Part shown: piece after piece, positions 1 through 4,578 of the stretch
Layout: every line of letters starts with the position of its first letter
How positions within the stretch are numbered: position 1 is the first letter of the stretch
Assembly: GCA_964393795.1 (NCBI GenBank)
Contig: CAYMWA010000136.1
Location: 1-9,618 of the forward strand
Length of the DNA stretch: 9,618 nucleotides
Direction: 5' to 3'
From: Chryseosolibacter sp964393795
GTDB lineage: Bacteria > Bacteroidota > Bacteroidia > Cytophagales > Cyclobacteriaceae
Notes under the pieces: generated by a model
Told to the model about the DNA's origin: nothing
The model's database searches: none
The model's input: only the letters and a program-made list of their open reading frames with translations
Translations under genes and position numbers: made by a program

Positions 1-410
1 CCGGTGATGAAGTCGGCTGTGCCTTGATCGGCCTGAAGTTGATCGATGTTTTTCCTGCAATTGATGATGACAGCTTCATGGTCAAGCAACAGCGCTTTAA
101 TATAGCCGGGACCGTCGTTCTTTGAACGGAAGTCTTCTGACAAATGCGTCACCTCAAGAAACTCGGTCATCGATCCAAGCGCATAGTGCCCCAGGTTCCG
201 GACGCGCTCTGCCACTTCGTCAATCATTCCCTCCAACGCAGTATATTGTTCTTCGAAGAACTTGTGCAGCGCGTGAAAGTCCCGATCCTCGACGTTCCAA
301 TGTGCATTCCTGGTTTTCACATAGAGCACGTGCTCATCGGCGAGTAAGCGGTTAAGGGCCTCAGCGGACTCTGCAAGCTGTTCAGGACGCAGTCCGATTT
401 TCGTTTCCAT
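1..410 (-). CDS. dps: Dps-family miniferritin (DNA-binding protein from starved cells), partial, C-terminus outside window
   Basis: Dps proteins assemble as cytoplasmic dodecamers that oxidise Fe(II) with hydrogen peroxide, store the iron and protect DNA. Reading the minus strand from the ATG at 410-408 gives 136 residues starting METKIGL, then LADEHVLYVKTRNAHWNV and a helix ending IDEVAERVR. The inter-subunit ferroxidase ligands can be placed against E. coli Dps (H51, H63, D67, D78, E82): here H37, H49, E53, D64 and E68, all at the same offset of 14. The frame is open to the window edge; about 20 C-terminal residues of a usual 155-160 are missing. In-frame ATGs at 440-438 and 464-462 would add 10 or 18 residues; 410 is chosen because family members usually begin MxxxIG, but no ribosome-binding site decides it. 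The gene is transcribed divergently from the phosphatase gene. OxyR-type peroxide control is usual for dps, but no operator was identified here. Confidence 0.93.
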   Translation of the reverse strand, partial: METKIGLRPEQLAESAEALNRLLADEHVLYVKTRNAHWNVEDRDFHALHKFFEEQYTALEGMIDEVAERVRNLGHYALGSMTEFLEVTHLSEDFRSKNDGPGYIKALLLDHEAVIINCRKNIDQLQADQGTADFIT

Positions 411-755
411 CGTGTTGACGTTTCCCGTTGTAGTGATCATGGTTTCTATGTTTTGGTTTAACATTAACGTTTTCAAGGACGTAGACCGCTTTCGAAATCA
501 GCTGTTTGTGTGATGCTGAAGCGATAGGCGGGCATCGTGTCCGTCAATGATATACAGCCGTAACATCCGGCGACGACAGACCGTTCATTGTATATAAAAT
601 TCTGTTCCAGAAGCCGTCCAAGCTGCCAAATCGGCCGGGCAAATTACGTATTGTCCGTTCCCACTTGTTACGTCAGGAGGAGGCGTCTGACTGCGCACTA
701 TCCCCTTGAATTTAGGAAAAAATGCCGATCTTTATCGGATAAGCACATCACAATT
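411..755. other. Divergent intergenic region between dps and the phosphatase gene
   Basis: This 345-base stretch should hold the promoters of both flanking genes. No convincing Bacteroidota promoter (TTTG, about 19-20 bases, TAnnTTTG) was found on either strand. An AT-rich block, TATATAAAAT, lies at 591-600. A perfect AGGAGGAGG at 675-683 is followed by no ATG, GTG or TTG at a useful distance. A small hairpin with a six-codon ORF lies at 722-742 and is listed separately. An open frame from TTG at 588 runs into the phosphatase, but its 56 extra residues are basic, Cys-rich and unlike any signal sequence, so it is not taken as coding. Confidence 0.6.
722..742 (+). promoter_or_regulatory. Possible leader: six-codon ORF overlapping a small hairpin
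   Basis: ATG at 722 opens the six-codon frame MPIFIG, closed by TAA at 740-742, with AGGA at 714-717 just upstream. The same bases contain a perfect five-base-pair inverted repeat, CCGAT (725-729) and ATCGG (734-738), around a four-base loop. It lies 13 bases before the ATG of the phosphatase gene. Both are visible in the sequence; a role in translation or attenuation is a guess, and features this small arise by chance. Confidence 0.15.
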
Positions 756-2057
756 ATGACTAAGAGAACCCCCCTTCTAAAGTACCGTCTTTTTGTAGTG
801 TTCGTCCTATTGGTGGGCATGAGCACCAACCCGGCCGTTGCGCAAAACCGGGCAGCAAACACGTCGTCCAAGGGCATTGAACATGCGCGTGTTGTCTGGA
901 TGAAAAATCCTGCCCATGAAGCAGTCGTTTCCTGGTCGACCCGCGAGGCCGGAAAGCAACACCGCGTACACTATGATACCCGTCCGCGAAAAGGAAAAAC
1001 CGCCGCATATGCACATACGGTGAACACCTTTCGTGATGGTCAGTTTACTACCGTAAGTGAAGACGCCGGTGTAACTGTTCCGACGTTTTATCACCACGCG
1101 CACCTTGAGGGACTGGAGCCCTCCACAACATATTATCTTGTGATCGAGAGCGATGGGAACGTTTCCCGGGAATATCACTTTATCACAGCGCCTGACGACG
1201 ATCGACCGATTACTGTTCTTCACGGCGGTGATTCACGGCTGGGTGGTAGCAGGGAAGGGGATGATCCTTTCGATCATGATGAACGTCAGGCGATGAATTT
1301 GCGCATAGCCGCGCTCGTCGAACAGCATCCTGAAATTGTGGCACTTGCCCACGGCGGCGACTATTGTGTGCGCGCGGAGTTGCGCTATATCGACCGGTGG
1401 CTTACGGATTTCGAACTCGTCACGACAAAGGATGGCCGCCTGCTTCCGATCATACCCACACGCGGTAATCACGATATGTCGGTTGGGTTTGAAGAGATGT
1501 TCGCCTGGCCCGAAAAACAAAACGAGCACTACTTTACGACGCAGCTCTCTGGTGAAGTCACCCTGGTTACGCTGAATACCGAGACGAGTATGGGCGGATA
1601 CCAGCGTGACTGGCTAAAGGAACAACTTGCCCAACTGCGGCCTGACAACCAGTGGCTGTTTGTACAGTATCATCGTCCTGCGTACACCAGTGTAAAGAAC
1701 CCGCAACGCAGTGGGAACCAACGGCAGTTCTGGGTGCCGCTCTTCGAACAGTACAACGTCGACCTTGTTTGTGAATCGGACGATCACGCTTTAAAAAGGA
1801 CGTTGCCTATCCGTGACGGCAAGCCGGATCTCGAAAACGGTATTACCTACATCGGCGATGGCGGACTTGGTGTTCCCCAACGCAAGCCCGACCCGACTCG
1901 GTGGTGGCTTCAGGAACCCGGCTTTGCAACCGCTGCTCACCACGTTTTCATGTTGGAATTCACGCCCGATAAATTACACGTGCGTGCCATTGGCATGGAC
2001 GGCGACGTGTTGAAGGAGTTCGAACTGATGCCGCGGGCCGTTCTGGCAGATGAGTAA
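756..2057 (+). CDS. Exported metallophosphoesterase, purple acid phosphatase-like, with N-terminal fibronectin III-like domain
   Basis: Predicted periplasmic or secreted phosphoesterase of 433 residues using a two-metal site; the substrate is unknown. ATG 756 is chosen because it opens a clean signal peptide: basic MTKR, a hydrophobic core at about residues 9-22, and a likely cut after AVA (29) before Q30. Residues about 40-146 resemble the FnIII-like domain in front of purple acid phosphatases, with LEPSTTYYLVIE and a Trp-rich start. The calcineurin-like motifs follow in order: GGDSR (D159), HGGDY (D202, Y203), GNHD (N238, H239) and QYHRP (H306). The last motif, normally GHxH, reads SDDH (341-344), so its first His is Asp. 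The tyrosine after the second Asp is purple-acid-phosphatase-like. The DoxX-like gene starts six bases after the stop, so the two are probably co-transcribed. The fold is well supported; activity and substrate are not. Confidence 0.88.
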   Translation: MTKRTPLLKYRLFVVFVLLVGMSTNPAVAQNRAANTSSKGIEHARVVWMKNPAHEAVVSWSTREAGKQHRVHYDTRPRKGKTAAYAHTVNTFRDGQFTTVSEDAGVTVPTFYHHAHLEGLEPSTTYYLVIESDGNVSREYHFITAPDDDRPITVLHGGDSRLGGSREGDDPFDHDERQAMNLRIAALVEQHPEIVALAHGGDYCVRAELRYIDRWLTDFELVTTKDGRLLPIIPTRGNHDMSVGFEEMFAWPEKQNEHYFTTQLSGEVTLVTLNTETSMGGYQRDWLKEQLAQLRPDNQWLFVQYHRPAYTSVKNPQRSGNQRQFWVPLFEQYNVDLVCESDDHALKRTLPIRDGKPDLENGITYIGDGGLGVPQRKPDPTRWWLQEPGFATAAHHVFMLEFTPDKLHVRAIGMDGDVLKEFELMPRAVLADE

Positions 2058-2063
2058 AGAAGC

Positions 2064-2948
2064 ATGAGACAACATTCCGGATCCATAACTGAAACGGTAG
2101 TCCCCGCCTTCGCTTTGTCGTCGTGGCAAAAGGGACTTTCCGATCCGGTCCAACTGGCGGACTGGCTATTGCGCATTGCCGTGGTTGTTCATATCGCGGG
2201 ATTGACGATGTCGTTATTCGCCAGGTCCGGTTCTGCCATCGGTGGCGTGGCTTTGATGCAATGGGGAATAAGTGATGATGTGATATTTCTTGCGGAGCGC
2301 GTTGTCTCTGCAGCGCTCTTGCTTGCGGCAATTTCGCTGCTGGTCTATCCCACTGGTATCGTGCTGGCACTGATCGGTGGTGCCATCGCGGCCGAAGCGT
2401 ATGCCATCACCGAATTTGGCGGCAATCCGTTTTACGAATATGCGCTAGTGGCCCATGTGCTTCGCTTCCTTCTTCCCCTGGCCGTCATTCTGCTCGTCTC
2501 TTTGCGCGGCATATTGCCGGATGAGCGCAAGCGAATTGCCGCAACGACCTGGATACTGCGAATCGGCCTCGCCGCTGTTTTCTTTGTGCACGGTCTGGAA
2601 GCCTGGTGGCACAATCCGCAGTTTGTCGACCTGATCATCGGGAGTGCCACCAACGTGTTCAGCCTCAGAGTAGGGGAAGGGCAAGCGTTGAATGCGCTTA
2701 GCGTTATCGGTGTGGTGGATATGATTGTGGCTGTCATGCTTGTGCTGCGACCTTCACGCCCCCTCCTGATCTGGTTGTGTTTTTGGGGCTTGATCACTGC
2801 CTTGTCACGGCCGTTTTCTATGGGAATCGGGGTCTATACGGAAGTGCTTGTCCGCGTTTCGCATTTTTTCGTACCCGTGATCCTATGGTTACTGCTCTTC
2901 AGCGCGAAGGTGGCCGCAAAACGCGACAACGTCCACCAAACCATTTAA
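2064..2948 (+). CDS. DoxX-like integral membrane protein with about eight helices in two similar halves
   Basis: This 294-residue protein is very hydrophobic, with about eight predicted membrane segments after a 30-residue polar N-terminus. The second half, from about residue 163 (TTWILRIGLAAVFFVHGLEA), resembles DoxX-family proteins: a first helix ending in a His, a short amphipathic loop, then three more helices. The first half, from residue 34 (WLLRI), has a similar layout: WLLRI/WILRI at 34 and 163, VVHIAG/FVHG around H43 and H176, and RFLLP/HFFVP at 134 and 267. This suggests a tandem duplication of a four-helix unit. DoxX proteins are linked to quinone or thiol redox chemistry (thiosulfate:quinone oxidoreductase; the mycobacterial DoxX-SseA-SodA complex). 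Here that function is inferred only, partly from the adjoining rhodanese gene. The membrane nature is certain; the family name is tentative. Confidence 0.72.
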   Translation: MRQHSGSITETVVPAFALSSWQKGLSDPVQLADWLLRIAVVVHIAGLTMSLFARSGSAIGGVALMQWGISDDVIFLAERVVSAALLLAAISLLVYPTGIVLALIGGAIAAEAYAITEFGGNPFYEYALVAHVLRFLLPLAVILLVSLRGILPDERKRIAATTWILRIGLAAVFFVHGLEAWWHNPQFVDLIIGSATNVFSLRVGEGQALNALSVIGVVDMIVAVMLVLRPSRPLLIWLCFWGLITALSRPFSMGIGVYTEVLVRVSHFFVPVILWLLLFSAKVAAKRDNVHQTI

Positions 2949-3013
2949 TAGCGCAACATATTCCGTAAGCGCTGTGTGGTTTCCCGCTGTTCATTTATTC
3001 GTATTTTTGTTGC

Positions 3014-3018
3014 GAGGA
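3014..3018 (+). promoter_or_regulatory. Ribosome-binding site for the rhodanese-like gene
   Basis: GAGGA lies five bases before the ATG at 3024 and eight before the ATG at 3027. It is one of the few Shine-Dalgarno-like sites at a gene start in this window and argues against the upstream in-frame start at 2976, which would add 16 residues in front of the hydrophobic segment. Confidence 0.5.
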
Positions 3019-3023
3019 TAGAC

Positions 3024-3473
3024 ATGATGAAATCGAAAATTGCATTCTTTATACCGGGAATACTGCTGGTTATGGCGGTATTTGTCTCCAGCTTTCGCCC
3101 GCAACAGACGGAACCCTGGACCCCGGAACAACTGATGGATCCGGCTGACCTGGCGATGGTGATCAGTACACCGAACGTCAGGCAACCCCTTGTTTTCAGT
3201 GTGGGTCCGGCTGCGGTCATCCGAAACTCCATCGACGTGGGCCCGGCCTCGGAAGAAGCCCATCTTAAAAGTCTCCGCAAACAACTGGAAGATATTCCAC
3301 GTGATGCCGACGTCGTTATTTATTGCGGTTGTTGTCCGTTTAGCAGATGTCCCAACATCCGGCCAGCCTTCAGTCTGCTTAATGAAATGCAGTTCACCAA
3401 ACACAAGCTTCTGAACATTTCTAACAACGTCAAGACGGATTGGATTGATCGCGGCTATCCGGTAGCGGAGTGA
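3024..3473 (+). CDS. Rhodanese-like protein with N-terminal signal or anchor and a CGCCPxxxCPN cysteine cluster
   Basis: The 149-residue product starts MMKSK followed by a hydrophobic stretch at about residues 6-22, so it is exported or membrane-anchored. Its rhodanese features are a central region on internal sulfonucleotide-binding-type turns and an active-site strand, VVIYCGCCP. The presumed catalytic Cys is C101, with C103, C104 and C109 in the motif CGCCPFSRCPN. The protein ends NNVKTDWIDRGYPV, as is usual for rhodanese domains (the last helix sets the domain register). Single-domain rhodaneses carry sulfane sulfur as a Cys persulfide; four clustered cysteines suggest either relay chemistry or metal binding. 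Bacteroidota proteins with this cluster are, to my knowledge, common but uncharacterised. The start at 3024 (or 3027) follows from the GAGGA site. It lies 75 bases after the DoxX-like gene and is probably in its transcript. Confidence 0.8.
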   Translation: MMKSKIAFFIPGILLVMAVFVSSFRPQQTEPWTPEQLMDPADLAMVISTPNVRQPLVFSVGPAAVIRNSIDVGPASEEAHLKSLRKQLEDIPRDADVVIYCGCCPFSRCPNIRPAFSLLNEMQFTKHKLLNISNNVKTDWIDRGYPVAE

Positions 3474-3494
3474 GCCTGAGGGATGAGTGGTGCG

Positions 3495-3522
3495 CCTCAC
3501 GATTCACGTCTCACGCCTCACG
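3495..3522. repeat. Four tandem seven-base units, consensus YYTCACG
   Basis: The units are CCTCACG, ATTCACG, TCTCACG and CCTCACG, end to end with no gaps, in the 128-base gap between the rhodanese-like and isomerase-like genes. Upstream, TGAG occurs at 3471 (including the stop codon), 3477 and 3484, giving a rough inverted counterpart of the CTCA units and a possible imperfect stem. The rest of the gap (3523-3601) contains TAATTTTA at 3553-3560, one base from the TAnnTTTG promoter element, but no TTTG at the right distance, so no promoter is called. Confidence 0.75.
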
Positions 3523-3601
3523 AAAGATCGCGCCCGCCATTGCCATTCCGGATAATTTTATGAAATTGAGAGACGATTTGTCCTAAACCGATTAACATTC
3601 C

Positions 3602-4531
3602 ATGAAAAGAAGAAACTTTATTCACGCCGGCGGTCTGCTCGCGGGCGTATCTACGCTCGGAACCTTTGGCTCCTCCATCGCATCACCTTTTCGTCCGGAG
3701 GCTGCTGCCAAACCGTTCAATATGAAGTTTGCTCCTCACTTTGGGATGTTTGAGGAACACGCTGGGAAAGATTTGCTCGATCAGCTTTCGTTTATGGCGG
3801 ACATGGGCTTCAGGGCGTTGGAGGATAATGGCATGATGGGCAGGACTCCGGAAGTACAGGAGAAAATAGGAAACCAGCTCGCCAAACTCGGAATGGAGAT
3901 GGGCGTATTTGTTGTCGACAAGGGCGGGAACAGCGCTAATTCGCTCGCTGCAGGCAAAGAAGAATTTGTTGAGATTTTTTTGGCTGGCTGCAGGAGGGCC
4001 GTGGAGGTAGCCAAGCGGGTGAATGCAAAATGGATGACCGTTGTTCCAGGTGATTTTGAAAGAAGGATCCCGATTGGTATCCAGACAGCGAATGTGATCG
4101 ATGCGTTGCGCAGGGGTGCCGAGATACTCGAGCCGCACGGCCTGGTGATGGTACTCGAGCCGCTGAGCGATACACCCGACCTGTTCCTTCGTCATTCCGA
4201 TCAGACCTACCTCATTTGCAGGGGCGTCAACAGCCCGTCGTGCAAAATACTTTACGACATCTATCACATGCAGAAAAATGAAGGACAGTTGATCACCAAC
4301 ATTGATCGCACCTGGAGTGAGCTTGCCTATATCCAGATTGGAGATAATCCCGGAAGAAAGGAACCGACGACTGGTGAAATCAACTACAAGAATGTTTTTC
4401 AGCATCTGCACGACAAAGGGTATCGGGGCATTATGGGCATGGAGCATGGAAATTCAATGCCCGGCAAGAAAGGTGAACAGGCTGTGATCGAAGCCTACAG
4501 GTCATGCGATGTCACTACCTCACGAGATTAA
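3602..4531 (+). CDS. Tat-exported TIM-barrel protein, hydroxypyruvate isomerase / xylose isomerase-like family
   Basis: The 309-residue protein opens MKRRNFIHAGG, a twin-arginine signal followed by a hydrophobic stretch to about residue 28, so it is predicted to be folded in the cytoplasm and exported by Tat. The rest is a sugar-phosphate isomerase/epimerase TIM barrel. The metal-site residues expected in the Hyi and epimerase families can be placed: E186 (MVLEPLS), D219 (LYDIYHMQ), Q245 (YIQIGDNPGR) and E281 (GMEHG). The run IGDNPGRKEPTTGEINY is closest to the hydroxypyruvate isomerase group. Such proteins isomerise, epimerise or eliminate on free sugars and keto sugars; exported Bacteroidota members often sit beside Gfo/Idh/MocA oxidoreductases. 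ATG 3602 is the only start that includes the RR motif. The last eight residues, CDVTTSRD, look unlike a usual family tail. It heads the cluster with the cytochrome dehydrogenase 47 bases downstream. Substrate unknown. Confidence 0.88.
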   Translation: MKRRNFIHAGGLLAGVSTLGTFGSSIASPFRPEAAAKPFNMKFAPHFGMFEEHAGKDLLDQLSFMADMGFRALEDNGMMGRTPEVQEKIGNQLAKLGMEMGVFVVDKGGNSANSLAAGKEEFVEIFLAGCRRAVEVAKRVNAKWMTVVPGDFERRIPIGIQTANVIDALRRGAEILEPHGLVMVLEPLSDTPDLFLRHSDQTYLICRGVNSPSCKILYDIYHMQKNEGQLITNIDRTWSELAYIQIGDNPGRKEPTTGEINYKNVFQHLHDKGYRGIMGMEHGNSMPGKKGEQAVIEAYRSCDVTTSRD

Positions 4532-4578
4532 CAGCGTTGCAGTCGTAACGTGAACCCAACTCTATTCCTTATCCCACA

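Noticed and set aside
122..355. Plus-strand open frames at the left edge
   Set aside because: They are antisense to the Dps coding frame, which carries all its ferroxidase residues on the minus strand.
588..755. A longer phosphatase start at TTG 588
   Set aside because: It would add 56 basic, Cys-containing residues in front of an intact signal peptide; ATG 756 is the sensible start.
3495..3522. CRISPR-like array
   Set aside because: The units are seven bases long and directly adjacent, with no spacers and no cas genes nearby.
3683..4447. A 254-residue open frame on the minus strand opposite the isomerase-like gene
   Set aside because: It is fully antisense to a gene with clear catalytic motifs, and its translation shows no recognisable domain; it is a by-product of codon use on the other strand.
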